DNA of 33,425 nucleotides, from the NCBI RefSeq assembly GCF_013116825.1, contig NZ_JABFNS010000105.1, positions 1 to 33,425 of the forward strand, read 5' to 3'. The stretch comes from Myxococcus xanthus (GTDB taxonomy: Bacteria; Myxococcota; Myxococcia; Myxococcales; Myxococcaceae). The position numbers and the translations under genes are program-made. Within the stretch, counting starts at the first letter, position 1, and every line of letters starts with the position of its first letter. Below the pieces are notes generated by a model. It worked only from the letters and a program-made list of their open reading frames with translations. It was not told where the DNA came from and did no database searches. Of this stretch, positions 1 through 7,724 are shown piece by piece.

Positions 1-104
1 GGCCACTCAGGGGCGGTGGCCACGGGAGCGGCGGGGGGCGCCTCGGGCGCATGGGCGCAGCGGAGGACGGCGACCGCGAGTGCAAGTGGGAGGAGCGAGC
101 GCAT
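1..104 (-). CDS. Exported protein or lipoprotein, N-terminal fragment (runs off left edge)
   Basis: Reading leftward from an ATG at 104, the first codons give MRSLLPLALAVAVLRCAHAP, followed by an Ala/Pro-rich stretch. This is a short basic start, a hydrophobic core, and then a Cys or a possible AHA cleavage site, as in an exported protein. A lipobox is possible but the residue before Cys is Arg, which is unusual, so ordinary signal-peptidase cleavage is equally likely. Only about 34 codons are visible and no function can be assigned. The 139 bases between this start and the ComF-family stop at 244 hold no convincing gene. A weak rightward frame (51-224) overlaps it on the other strand and is rejected. 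Confidence 0.5.
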   Translation of the reverse strand, partial: MRSLLPLALAVAVLRCAHAPEAPPAAPVATAPEW

Positions 105-243
105 GGGCTGACGCTAACTCCAGTCCACCTGCGAGAAGATGAAATCCGGCGCCGAGGAGACGCGGAGCGGCGCGTGGCCGAACTCCAGGCCGAGCTGGAG
201 CGGGTCCGGGCCGCCCAGAAATAGCCCTCGGGCGGTCGTCCAC

Positions 244-945
244 TCACTCCAGGCTGAAGGCCCGCGCCAGCGTCAGCATCTCCACCTGGACGGCGCCCGC
301 TTCGAGCAGGGCCGAGGCCGCCGCCCTGGCGGTGGCGCCGGTGGTGAACACATCGTCCACTAGCAGCACACGCTGCCCCGCGACACGGGAAGACGCGGCG
401 AACGCCCCCGCGACGTTGTTCGCCCGCTCCGCTTCGCTCAGCCCCACCTGCCGCTGTGTCTCGCGGTGCCGCGTCAGCAACCCCACGGGCGCCTTGCGCC
501 CCGTGGTCTTCGCCAGCGCGCCCGCCAGCAACTGCGCCTGGTCGTACTTGCGCGCGTGATAGCGCCGCGTGTGCAGCGGCAAGGCGACCACCAGCTCGGG
601 GGCATGGCTGAGGAAGCTCCGCGCCTCGTCCGCCAGCAGCGCCCCCAGCGGGCCCGCGAGGTTGGGGTGGTCCTCGTACTTGAACCGGTGGATGGCGCGC
701 GCCAGAGGCCCTTCGTGCGCGAAGGGCGCCCAGGCGCGAGTGAAGGGCGGCGGGGTGGCGCGGCATCGGGGACACGTGTCCCCGGGAAACGCGCCGGGCT
801 CCGCGCAGGTGCGGCAGCACGCGGGAGGAAGCCGCTCCACCGCGGTGTCGCACGTCTCGCAGAAGAAGCCCTCGGGGCCCGGCAGCACCTTCGTGCACGC
901 GAGGCACGAAGGGGGATAGAGCACGTCCAGCAGGGCCTTCAGCAC
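244..945 (-). CDS. comF: ComF family phosphoribosyltransferase-like protein
   Basis: A 233-residue protein with the ComF layout. The N-terminal zinc-ribbon-like part carries Cys pairs at 14/17, 29/32, 43/47 and 58/61. The C-terminal part is a type I phosphoribosyltransferase domain with the PRPP loop VLLVDDVFTTGAT at residues 193-205. ComF proteins are cytosolic and in competent bacteria help bring single-stranded DNA through the inner membrane; outside those species the role is unclear and the enzymatic activity unproven. The start is a GTG at 945, since no ATG fits the conserved N-terminus. It lies 19 bases downstream of gpmI in the same direction and is probably co-transcribed. The family call is firm, the cellular role inferred. 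Confidence 0.88.
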   Translation of the reverse strand: MLKALLDVLYPPSCLACTKVLPGPEGFFCETCDTAVERLPPACCRTCAEPGAFPGDTCPRCRATPPPFTRAWAPFAHEGPLARAIHRFKYEDHPNLAGPLGALLADEARSFLSHAPELVVALPLHTRRYHARKYDQAQLLAGALAKTTGRKAPVGLLTRHRETQRQVGLSEAERANNVAGAFAASSRVAGQRVLLVDDVFTTGATARAAASALLEAGAVQVEMLTLARAFSLE

Positions 946-964
946 GGGCCGTGCCCCGCGCGCG

Positions 965-2506
965 TCACGGCAGCAGGCCCTGACGGTTCATCTCCTTGGA
1001 CTGCGGCAATCCCATCACCTTGCACAGGGTGGGCGCGATGTCCGCGAGGATGCCCGGGCGCAGCTTCTGCCCTCGGAAGTCCGGGTGGATGAGGTGGAAG
1101 GGCACCGGGTTGAGCGTGTGCGCGGTGTGGGGCTCGCCCGTCTCCAGGTCCACCATCTGCTCGCAGTTGCCGTGGTCGGCGGAGATGGCCAGCACCCAGC
1201 CGTTGCGCTCGCACGCCTTGCCCAGCACGCCCAGGCATTCATCCACCGCCTTCACCGCCTTCATCGCCGCGTCCAGCCGCCCGCTGTGGCCCACCATGTC
1301 CGGGTTGGCGAAGTTCACCAGCGCGAAGTCGTACTTCCCGGAGTCGAGCCGCTTCACCAGCTCGGCCGTGACTTCGTAGGCGGACATCTCCGGCTTCAAG
1401 TCGTACGTCTTCACGTCGCGCGGGCTGGGCACCAGGTGCCGGTCCTCGCCCGCGTAGACGACCTCGCGGCCGCCGTTGAAGAAGAACGTGACGTGCGCGT
1501 ACTTCTCCGTCTCCGCCGTGCGGAACTGGCGCAGCCCCTGGCGTGACAGCAGCTCCGGGAAGATGTCCTGCGGCTGGTCCGGCTCGAAGAGCGCCGGCAG
1601 CTTGAAGGTCTCGTCGTACTGGGTCATGCACACGTAGCGACCCAGCCGCAGCCCGCCCCGGTCGAACTCCTTGAACTCCGGGAACGCCAGGGCCTGCGTC
1701 AGCTCCCGCGCCCGGTCCGCGCGGAAGTTGAAGAAGATCACCGCATCGCCATCCTGGATGCGGCCCACCGGCGCGCCGTCACCGGCGGCCAGCACCGTGG
1801 GCTTCACGAACTCGTCGGTGACCTTCTCCGCGTAGGCCGCGCGGATGGCGCTCAGCGCGTCCGGCGCCTTGGGCCCGCGCCCGAACACCATCGCCTCGTA
1901 GGCCTGGTGCACCCGGTCCCAGCGCTTGTCGCGGTCCATGGCGTAGAAGCGCCCGGTCACCGTGGCGATGCGGCCGGTGTGCGTCTCATGGAGGAAGCGC
2001 TCCAACTCCTCCACGTAGCCCAGCGCGCTCTGCGGCGGCGTGTCACGCCCGTCCAGGAAGGCGTGCACGTAGACGTGGGCCACGTTGCGTTCCTTCGCGG
2101 CCTTGAGCAGCGCGAACAGGTGGTCCATGGACGAATGGACGCCGCCGGGCGACACCAGCCCCAGCAGGTGCAGGGCCTTGCCGTCCGCCTTCACTCCGTC
2201 GAGGGCCACGCGAAGCACGGGGTTCTGCGCCAGCTCCCCGGACTCCGCGGCGCGATTGATGCGCACCAGGTCCTGGTAGACGATTCGCCCCGCGCCGATG
2301 TTGGTGTGGCCCACCTCGGAGTTGCCCATCTGCCCCTCGGGCAGGCCCACGGCCAGCCCCGCCGTCTGCAGCTCGGTGAAGGGGTAGGGGCCCGCCAGCT
2401 TGTCGAGGTGCGGCGTGCCGGCCAGGGCGATGGCGTTGTTGTCACGCTCCTGGCGAATACCCCAACCATCCAGGATGCAGAGCAGGACCTTGTGCGCGGG
2501 CGTCAT
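965..2506 (-). CDS. gpmI: 2,3-bisphosphoglycerate-independent phosphoglycerate mutase
   Basis: A 513-residue cytosolic glycolytic/gluconeogenic enzyme that interconverts 3- and 2-phosphoglycerate with two Mn ions and a phosphoserine intermediate. The length is normal for the family. Seen in the sequence are the metal motif ILDGWGI (Asp13), the catalytic serine in GNSEVGHTNIGAGR (Ser63), FLDGRDTPP, and the late metal motif SADHGN. The open frame continues upstream to 2779, but the family N-terminus begins at the ATG at 2506 (MTPAHKVLLCILDG), preceded by a GGAG a few bases away. It sits 56 bases after a GNAT gene and 19 bases before the ComF-family gene. Together with pckG it supports gluconeogenic growth on amino acids, typical of predatory myxobacteria (inference). 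Confidence 0.97.
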   Translation of the reverse strand: MTPAHKVLLCILDGWGIRQERDNNAIALAGTPHLDKLAGPYPFTELQTAGLAVGLPEGQMGNSEVGHTNIGAGRIVYQDLVRINRAAESGELAQNPVLRVALDGVKADGKALHLLGLVSPGGVHSSMDHLFALLKAAKERNVAHVYVHAFLDGRDTPPQSALGYVEELERFLHETHTGRIATVTGRFYAMDRDKRWDRVHQAYEAMVFGRGPKAPDALSAIRAAYAEKVTDEFVKPTVLAAGDGAPVGRIQDGDAVIFFNFRADRARELTQALAFPEFKEFDRGGLRLGRYVCMTQYDETFKLPALFEPDQPQDIFPELLSRQGLRQFRTAETEKYAHVTFFFNGGREVVYAGEDRHLVPSPRDVKTYDLKPEMSAYEVTAELVKRLDSGKYDFALVNFANPDMVGHSGRLDAAMKAVKAVDECLGVLGKACERNGWVLAISADHGNCEQMVDLETGEPHTAHTLNPVPFHLIHPDFRGQKLRPGILADIAPTLCKVMGLPQSKEMNRQGLLP

Positions 2507-2562
2507 GCTCCGAACCCTAACCATGCAGGCGCCAGACGGGAGAGGACAAAAAGCGAGCGCGT

Positions 2563-3363
2563 CTATTGATACTCGCGGAAGGTCCCCTGGGGTACGAAAC
2601 CCAGCTGGGAATAGACGCCCTGGCCCTGCGCGGACGCCTGGAGGGTGGCTGTCCGGTAGCCCGCCTCCCGGGCCTCCAGCAGGGGGGCCAGCGTGAGCGC
2701 CGCGCCAATGCCTCGTCGCCGAGCGTGCCGCACCGTGGCCACCGAGTAGAGCCCCGCGACCCCCCACGCCCGGTGGCACTCACTGGCGGCGACCGCCTCG
2801 CCGCCCAGGTAGCCCACGAAGAAGCGGATGGGGCTGTCGGGTGCGAGCGCCACGTGCGCCGTCCTCGCGTAGAAGTCCAGCACGTGTGGGTCGGCGGGCT
2901 CCCAGTTCGCCGCGACGACGCGGGCGAAGTCCGCCAGGGTGTGTTCGTCCTCGGCGCGGCGGATGCACAGCCCCGAGGGCAGCGCGAGTCCTGGCAGGCG
3001 GGAGAGGTCCATGGACATGCCCAGCTCCTGCTCGGCGTTCACCAGACCGTGCGCCGACAGGCGGGCGTCCAGGTCCTCGGGCGCGGCGTCCGGTCCCACC
3101 CACCATGCGAAGGGAAAGGCCTTGTCCCGGAAGTGGGAGACGGCGGCGGCGATGCGCGCGTCCGCTTCGTGGCGCTCGAGCCGGGCCCGGCACACCACGT
3201 TGAAGGTGTTGCAGGGCAACCCGGAGTCGACGAGCAGCAGCCCGGGAGTGTCCTTCACGATGGCGCCGGGGAGGCTTCGCGCCAGATAGGTCATGTGCTC
3301 CACCTGATTGGCTTCCATGGCGGAGCGCACTCGCGGGGAGTCTGGTTCGAGGAAAGGCTGCAT
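2563..3363 (-). CDS. GNAT family N-acetyltransferase
   Basis: A 266-residue protein whose C-terminal half is a GNAT fold. The acetyl-CoA pyrophosphate-binding motif is seen as the strand YSVATV followed by RHARRRGIGAAL, with the RRGIG turn at residues 216-220, and a typical late motif with YSQLGF at about 251-256. The N-terminal 130 residues lack obvious catalytic motifs and resemble the degenerate first half of two-lobed GNAT proteins. The substrate cannot be told. The ATG at 3363 is 9 bases after the RtcB-family stop, so the two are almost certainly in one transcript; no functional link is evident. Confidence 0.85.
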   Translation of the reverse strand: MQPFLEPDSPRVRSAMEANQVEHMTYLARSLPGAIVKDTPGLLLVDSGLPCNTFNVVCRARLERHEADARIAAAVSHFRDKAFPFAWWVGPDAAPEDLDARLSAHGLVNAEQELGMSMDLSRLPGLALPSGLCIRRAEDEHTLADFARVVAANWEPADPHVLDFYARTAHVALAPDSPIRFFVGYLGGEAVAASECHRAWGVAGLYSVATVRHARRRGIGAALTLAPLLEAREAGYRTATLQASAQGQGVYSQLGFVPQGTFREYQ

Positions 3364-3372
3364 GTGGGGACC

Positions 3373-4530
3373 CTACTCCGGCCGGGCGCGCGTCTTGTAC
3401 GTGAGGACGGGCGCGAGGGTGGCCACCACTCGGACCAGCCCCGCTTCCACCAGGTCCGTCACCACGCGGTCGATGGGCTTGTACGCGGGCGGCGCCTCCT
3501 CGAAGAGGAGGTCCTTGTTCTCACACACCACGTGGCTCTTGAAGGCGGTGCGGGTGAGCGATTCCGCCGTGAAGCGTTCGCGCATCCGTTCCCGGGCCGC
3601 CGTGCGCGTCCACTTGCGGCCCGCGCCGTGCGCCAGGCTGTGCGCGCTGGCGTGGCTCTCACCGGTTGGAATCACCAGGTAGCTCAGTGCGCCGCGGCTG
3701 CCGGGAATCACCACCGGCCCTTCGTCGGACGGCGCCGCGCCCTTGCGGTGCAGCCACTGCGTCCGTCCCGTGTCACGCCGAGGGGTGACGCTGTTGTGGC
3801 ACACGTCGAGGACGCGCTGGCCCATCGCGCCGATGCCGTCCAGCATCCGCCGCGCCACCAGGGCGCGATTGGCCCGGCCCCAGGCCACCGCGTGGTCATG
3901 GCGCGTGAGGTAGGTCTGCGCCTCGGCTGAGTCGTCCGCGAGCCCGCCCGCCGCGTGCCGGTCCACGTGGGCCCGGAGAATCGCTTCACCCAGGCCGCGC
4001 GAGCCGGAGTGCACCAGGAGCAGCAAGCGGTCCGCCTCCAGGCCCAGGGCGCTGAAGACCTTCGCGTCATGGACCGCGTCCACCCGCTGCAACTCCGCGA
4101 AGTGGTTGCCGCCGCCCACCGTTCCCAGCGCGGCCTCGTAGCCCGAGGACTTCACGCCGTGCTCCTGGAGGAAGCCCTCCGTGTCACCCGTCCACGGGCC
4201 TTCCAGGTCCAACTTGCCTGCCCAGCGCTCGGGCTTGGCTTTACGTGCCAGCAGGTCCACGTTCCACAGGCCCATGCCACAGCCGATGTCACTGCCGACC
4301 AGATAGGGATAGAGGAAGCCTTCGGAGGTGAAGGCCGCGCCCACCGGTGCGCCCTTGCCGGGGTGCAGGTCCGGGAGGCCCACCGCCAGCTTCATGCCTG
4401 GCAAGCGGGCCATGGCTTCGAGTTGCCGCACCGCCTCGCCTTCCACCCAGGACTGGGCGGAGGCGATGACGCGCACGGGCGCCTGCGGCGCGGAAGTGGG
4501 GAGCGTTTCAGAGGAGGCGTCAGTGCGCAT
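3373..4530 (-). CDS. RtcB family RNA ligase-like protein (release-factor-H-coupled type)
   Basis: A 385-residue RtcB homologue. RtcB ligases join 2',3'-cyclic-phosphate or 3'-phosphate RNA ends to 5'-OH ends using GTP and Mn. The metal and guanylate residues are all visible: Asp81 and Cys84 in GSDIGCGM, His143 in GGGNHF, His174 in HSGSRGLG, His245 in HNSVT, and His301 in HGAGRKW as the guanylated His. The protein is shorter than E. coli RtcB (408 residues) and resembles the RtcB2 subgroup often encoded next to peptide release factor H. No PrfH gene is visible here, and no RtcA, RtcR or archease. The start is the ATG at 4530. Catalytic competence looks intact; the substrate (tRNA, rRNA or damaged RNA) is unknown. 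Confidence 0.9.
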   Translation of the reverse strand: MRTDASSETLPTSAPQAPVRVIASAQSWVEGEAVRQLEAMARLPGMKLAVGLPDLHPGKGAPVGAAFTSEGFLYPYLVGSDIGCGMGLWNVDLLARKAKPERWAGKLDLEGPWTGDTEGFLQEHGVKSSGYEAALGTVGGGNHFAELQRVDAVHDAKVFSALGLEADRLLLLVHSGSRGLGEAILRAHVDRHAAGGLADDSAEAQTYLTRHDHAVAWGRANRALVARRMLDGIGAMGQRVLDVCHNSVTPRRDTGRTQWLHRKGAAPSDEGPVVIPGSRGALSYLVIPTGESHASAHSLAHGAGRKWTRTAARERMRERFTAESLTRTAFKSHVVCENKDLLFEEAPPAYKPIDRVVTDLVEAGLVRVVATLAPVLTYKTRARPE

Positions 4531-4572
4531 GCCCGGGCTGACGGCACCCGCGTGCCACGCCTGACGGTGGCG

Positions 4573-4589
4573 CCGGGCCCCGTGCCCGG
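4573..4589 (-). terminator. GC hairpin just after rlmH
   Basis: A perfect 6-bp stem (CCGGGC/GCCCGG) with a 5-base loop lies immediately downstream of the rlmH stop, in the 63-base gap before the RtcB-family gene. A second small stem (GGCAC, 4-base loop, GTGCC at 4543-4556) follows. There is no T-run, so it may be a weak or Rho-assisted end, or only an RNA stability element. Confidence 0.35.
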
Positions 4590-4593
4590 TCGC

Positions 4594-5058
4594 CTACTTG
4601 TGGTACGGCTCGCCCTTGAGGATGGTGAACGCGCGGTAGAGCTGTTCGATGAGCACCACGCGCGCCAGCCGGTGAGGCAGCGTCATCTTCGACAGGGACA
4701 GCGTGAGGTTCGCCGCGTCCCGCACGCGCGCGTCGAGCCCCTCGTCCCCGCCAATGATGAACAGCAAATCCTTGGCGCCCGTCTGCGCCTTGCCGACGTA
4801 GCGGCTCAGCTCGACGGAGTCGAGCAGTGAGCCGCGCTCGTCCAGGGCCACCAGCCAGTCCTGCGGCTTGCGCTTGGAGAGAATCGCCTCGGCTTCGGCG
4901 GCCTTCGCGTCGCCGGGCTTGAGCCGCTTGCCGCTGGCCTCCGCCAGCTCCACCAACTCGAAGCGGGTGTAGTGGCCCAGGCGCTTGGCGTACTCCTGGA
5001 CCGCGGGCTCATACAGGCCCGAGCGGTCCTTGCCGATGGAGAGGAGCCGGACCTTCAC
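4594..5058 (-). CDS. rlmH: 23S rRNA pseudouridine(1915) N3-methyltransferase RlmH
   Basis: A 154-residue SPOUT-class methyltransferase, essentially the same length as E. coli RlmH (155). It methylates N3 of the pseudouridine at position 1915 in helix 69 of 23S rRNA on the assembled ribosome, using S-adenosylmethionine. Diagnostic features are LLFIIGGDEGLD (the knot's SAM-binding loop, about residues 100-111), the segment LSLSKMTLPHRLARVVLIEQLYRA, and the C-terminal GEPYHK. The start chosen is a GTG at 5058, which yields the family N-terminus VKVRLLSIGK; it lies one base beyond the rsfS stop, implying translational coupling. The rsfS-rlmH order is common in bacteria and supports both calls. 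Confidence 0.96.
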   Translation of the reverse strand: MKVRLLSIGKDRSGLYEPAVQEYAKRLGHYTRFELVELAEASGKRLKPGDAKAAEAEAILSKRKPQDWLVALDERGSLLDSVELSRYVGKAQTGAKDLLFIIGGDEGLDARVRDAANLTLSLSKMTLPHRLARVVLIEQLYRAFTILKGEPYHK

Positions 5059-5059
5059 C

Positions 5060-5617
5060 TCAGGCCAGCTTCTCCCGAGACGCGTCGGCCCAGAGGCCCT
5101 CGAGGTCGTAGTGCGCGCGCAGGTCGGTGAGGAACAGGTGCGCCACCACCTCGCCGTAGTCGAGCAGCACCCACTGGCCCGTCTCGAAGCCCTCGGTGCC
5201 GATGGGACGCAGGGGCTCGTCACCCGTCTTGAGCTGCACCTGGACGTTCTCCGCCATGGCGCTCACCTGGCGGTCCGTCTCCGCGGAGGCGATGACGAAG
5301 TAGTCCGCGTAGGACGTCATCCCGCGCACGTCGAGGATGACGACGTCCTGCGCCTTCTTGTCCACCAGCAGGTTGCCGATGCGGTGCGCCAGCGCCTTGG
5401 CGGCCGGGTTCTCCGCGGGGCCCACCTTCTGGGCTGGGGCAACTGGGAGCTTCGCCTTCTTCTTCTTCGCGGGGGCCTTGGTGGGGGCCTTCGCCGCCGA
5501 CTTCCTGGCTGCGGGGGCCTTCTTCTTCGCGGGCGTCTTGCCCGATACCGTCTTCTTCCGGGCCGCCGGGGCCCGGGTGGTGGTCTTTTTCGCGGTCGTC
5601 TTCTTCTTCGTGGCCAT
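5060..5617 (-). CDS. rsfS: Ribosome silencing factor RsfS with a lysine-rich N-terminal tail
   Basis: A 185-residue protein. Residues from about 72 to 180 form the RsfS/DUF143 domain, which binds ribosomal protein uL14 and blocks joining of 30S to 50S subunits, limiting translation in starvation; seen are VVILDVRGMTSYADYFVIA and LLDYGEVVAHLF. The first 70 residues are an added tail rich in Lys, Ala, Pro and Thr, resembling the repetitive tail of histone H1, and are absent from ordinary RsfS (about 105-130 residues). The tail uses the same high-GC codons as the core and the ATG at 5617 is in frame, so it looks translated. It could bind rRNA or DNA (inference). rlmH follows after one base. Confidence 0.92.
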   Translation of the reverse strand: MATKKKTTAKKTTTRAPAARKKTVSGKTPAKKKAPAARKSAAKAPTKAPAKKKKAKLPVAPAQKVGPAENPAAKALAHRIGNLLVDKKAQDVVILDVRGMTSYADYFVIASAETDRQVSAMAENVQVQLKTGDEPLRPIGTEGFETGQWVLLDYGEVVAHLFLTDLRAHYDLEGLWADASREKLA

Positions 5618-5678
5618 GTGCGGCGCACCCTACCGCACCCTTGGCAACACGGAAGCGGTCCTCTATCTGCTGGTGTCC

Positions 5679-5993
5679 ATGAGCGACGCCCGGCTGGAAC
5701 AGTTCAAGAAGATGGTGGTGGACTTCCCGGACTCCCCCATGAGCCATTTCTCCCTCGGGAAGCTGTACCTGGAGCGGCGGCAGTACCCGGAGGCCGCCCA
5801 GGCCCTGGAGTCGGCCGTCCGGCTGGACCCCACCTATGCGGCCGCCATGGTGGCCCTGGGGGATGCCTGGGCCGGGGCGGGGGAGTCCGACAAGGCGCGC
5901 GAGGTGCTGGGCCGGGCCCGGGAGCACGCCCTGGCCCAGGGGCACCCGGGGCTCGCCGAGGAAATCGACGAGCGCATCGCCGACCTGTCGTAG
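5679..5993 (+). CDS. Small tetratricopeptide repeat protein
   Basis: A 104-residue protein made mostly of TPR helices. The clearest repeat starts at SHFSLGKLYLERRQYPEAAQ and is followed by a second with the DPTYAAAMVALGDAW pattern. There is no signal peptide, so it is probably cytosolic and acts as a protein-protein adaptor; partners are unknown. The ATG at 5679 is preferred because it starts at MSDARLEQFKKMV, just before the first helix; an upstream in-frame ATG at 5616 overlaps the rsfS start codon on the other strand and is less likely. It is divergent from rsfS with a gap of about 60 bases, and its stop is 9 bases from that of the convergent barrel gene. Confidence 0.8.
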   Translation: MSDARLEQFKKMVVDFPDSPMSHFSLGKLYLERRQYPEAAQALESAVRLDPTYAAAMVALGDAWAGAGESDKAREVLGRAREHALAQGHPGLAEEIDERIADLS

Positions 5994-6002
5994 GCCACGC
6001 CC

Positions 6003-7067
6003 TCAGTAGCGCCAGGTGAAGCCGGTGCTGAAGACCTGGCGCGTGTAGGTGAGCGAGTTGCGGGGCAGCCGGGTACTCCAGATGCCCCAGGTCACCTCCA
6101 GGTCCAGCGACTCCGTCAGCGGCCGGGCCAGCTTCACCGACAGCGAGTTCTGCCCTTCGTCCTCTTCCACCAGGATGATTTCCGGGGAGAGGTAGATGCC
6201 GTCCGGATACTGGGTGATGCCCAGCGAGCCCTGCGCCAGCAGGGTCACCCGCCAGGGCAGCCGGACGCCGGCGTTGGCCGACACCCGGTGCCGGCGAATC
6301 GTCTCGCCGTAGCTGTTGGAGGCGCTCTCCTGGACGGCGTAGGTCAGCCCCAGGGCCAGCGGGCCCCGGTAGGTGTACGACGCTCCCGCCGTCAGGGCTG
6401 TGTCCTGACGCCGGCCGGCGAGGAATCCCGAGCCGCCCCCCGTCCCCGGCGGGCGTGCCCGGGGTGGGGTGCCGAAGCGCCGGGAGTTCCAGTCGCCGAA
6501 GACGGACAGGCTGTGCCGCCGGTCGAAGCGGTAGCGGCCCAGCACCCCCACCTCGGGGCCGCCGAAGTTGGCGGTGGGGTCTGGCCGGTACACGAATCGC
6601 CGGGCGCCTGCCCGCACTCGCAGCGCCAGCCGCACGTCCGGGGCGTATTCGAGGAACGCGGTGGTCCCCAGGTCCGAGTACGAGCGCGAGCCACCCCGCC
6701 GGTCCTTCGCATGGCCCTCCAGGCCGACTCCCAGCGCCGTGCCCAGCGCGTGTGACGCCTCCACGGCGCCTGACTGCACCAGCGTGTTCTCGTCCTGGTA
6801 CAGGCGGTACACGCGCGTGCCCAGCTCGTAGCGGCCCACCAGTTGGGCCTGTTCAAAGGAGCCGCGCCCCTCGGCGGAGCCCAGCAGGCTGAGGGCGAAG
6901 TCCCGCTCCGGGCTGGGGGTGAGATGGTCGGAGAAGTCCCGGGGGGCGTTGGTGTCCAGCATCAGGCGGCCGGTTCCCCTCAGCGCCCCTTGCCACTCGG
7001 CCGCGGGCGCACGGCCGGCGGCGAGCATGGCGAGGACGAGCAGGAGCGGCGCGAAGGAGCGGACCAC
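6003..7067 (-). CDS. Outer-membrane beta-barrel protein, unknown role
   Basis: A protein of about 354 residues with a signal peptide (basic start, LLLVLAMLAAG core, AxA-type site near residue 22). The rest alternates hydrophobic and polar residues in many short amphipathic strands, e.g. LALRVRAGARRFVY and ALGLTYAVQES, and ends in FTWRY with a terminal aromatic residue, as expected for a barrel inserted by the BAM complex. Myxobacteria encode many such barrels of unknown function. The start is uncertain: GTG at 7067 gives a clean signal peptide but no good ribosome-binding site, and a TTG at 7124 is possible. It is divergent from the lipoprotein at 7164. No enzyme or transport motif was recognised. 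Confidence 0.72.
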   Translation of the reverse strand: MVRSFAPLLLVLAMLAAGRAPAAEWQGALRGTGRLMLDTNAPRDFSDHLTPSPERDFALSLLGSAEGRGSFEQAQLVGRYELGTRVYRLYQDENTLVQSGAVEASHALGTALGVGLEGHAKDRRGGSRSYSDLGTTAFLEYAPDVRLALRVRAGARRFVYRPDPTANFGGPEVGVLGRYRFDRRHSLSVFGDWNSRRFGTPPRARPPGTGGGSGFLAGRRQDTALTAGASYTYRGPLALGLTYAVQESASNSYGETIRRHRVSANAGVRLPWRVTLLAQGSLGITQYPDGIYLSPEIILVEEDEGQNSLSVKLARPLTESLDLEVTWGIWSTRLPRNSLTYTRQVFSTGFTWRY

Positions 7068-7163
7068 GGCGGGTGACCATACTCCGTCGCCGGAGGGCAG
7101 GGGCGGCCGTCCAGTCGCTCCCAACGGTGACGACGCCCCCGGCGGCCCGTTACATTGGGGTTC

Positions 7164-7700
7164 ATGCGCCTTGTGTCATTTCTCGCGGTGGCCTGCCTGG
7201 GCCTGTCCGCCTGCGCCTCCTCCTCCTTCACCACCGAGGTGAAGGGGGAGTCGACCGTGCCCGCGGGCCCGCCTGGCGTCGACACGCCCCTCAACGGCCT
7301 TCCCGCCATCAGCAGCTTCGCGGGGATGGACTTCGACAAGAACCAGGACTTCAAGAACCAGGGGATTCACAAGGGCGAGGTGACGTCCGTCAAGGTGGAG
7401 TCCCTCACGCTCAAGGTCCTCAGCCCCAATGACCAGGACCTCCGTTTCCTGGATTCGGTGGAGTTCTATGCCCGCGCGGGAGACCGGGAGGCGCGCATCG
7501 CGGCGCGTCAGGACGTGTCCGCGCTGGACCTGAGGCCGCCCAACCCCGTGCTGTCGCTGCGCGTGGACAACGTGGAGTTGCAGCCCTTCGTCTCCGCGCC
7601 GTCCATGAGCATCATCATCCGCGGCCGCGGCATCATGCCGGCGCGCGAGGTGCGGCTGCAGGCGGTGGTGAAGCTCCAGGTGGAGACGGGGCTCTTGTAA
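7164..7700 (+). CDS. Lipoprotein of unknown function
   Basis: A 178-residue protein with a textbook lipoprotein signal, MRLVSFLAVACLGLSACASS, whose LSAC lipobox predicts lipidation at Cys16 or so and membrane anchoring. The mature part is short and strand-rich with no Cys, and the last third (LSLRVDNVELQPFV onward) reads like a small beta domain. I do not recognise the family. The ATG at 7164 is chosen over a TTG three codons earlier because it starts the signal peptide directly. The gene is divergent from the outer-membrane barrel (96-base gap), so the two could share regulation; it converges with the coiled-coil gene. Confidence 0.75.
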   Translation: MRLVSFLAVACLGLSACASSSFTTEVKGESTVPAGPPGVDTPLNGLPAISSFAGMDFDKNQDFKNQGIHKGEVTSVKVESLTLKVLSPNDQDLRFLDSVEFYARAGDREARIAARQDVSALDLRPPNPVLSLRVDNVELQPFVSAPSMSIIIRGRGIMPAREVRLQAVVKLQVETGLL

Positions 7701-7724
7701 GTCCGGTGCCGGGAGGCGCGCCCC

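Noticed and set aside
51..224. A 57-codon rightward frame ending in a coiled-coil-like LQAELERVRAAQK
   Set aside because: No ribosome-binding site or credible start, its first part is junk, and it overlaps a better supported signal peptide on the other strand. The last 25 residues look gene-like, so a decayed gene end cannot be fully excluded.
2507..2779. An N-terminal extension of gpmI
   Set aside because: The upstream part is frame leakage under the GNAT gene; the family N-terminus begins at the ATG at 2506.
2566..3930. A 454-codon rightward frame opposite the GNAT and RtcB genes
   Set aside because: It overlaps two well supported genes on the other strand and has no recognisable domain.
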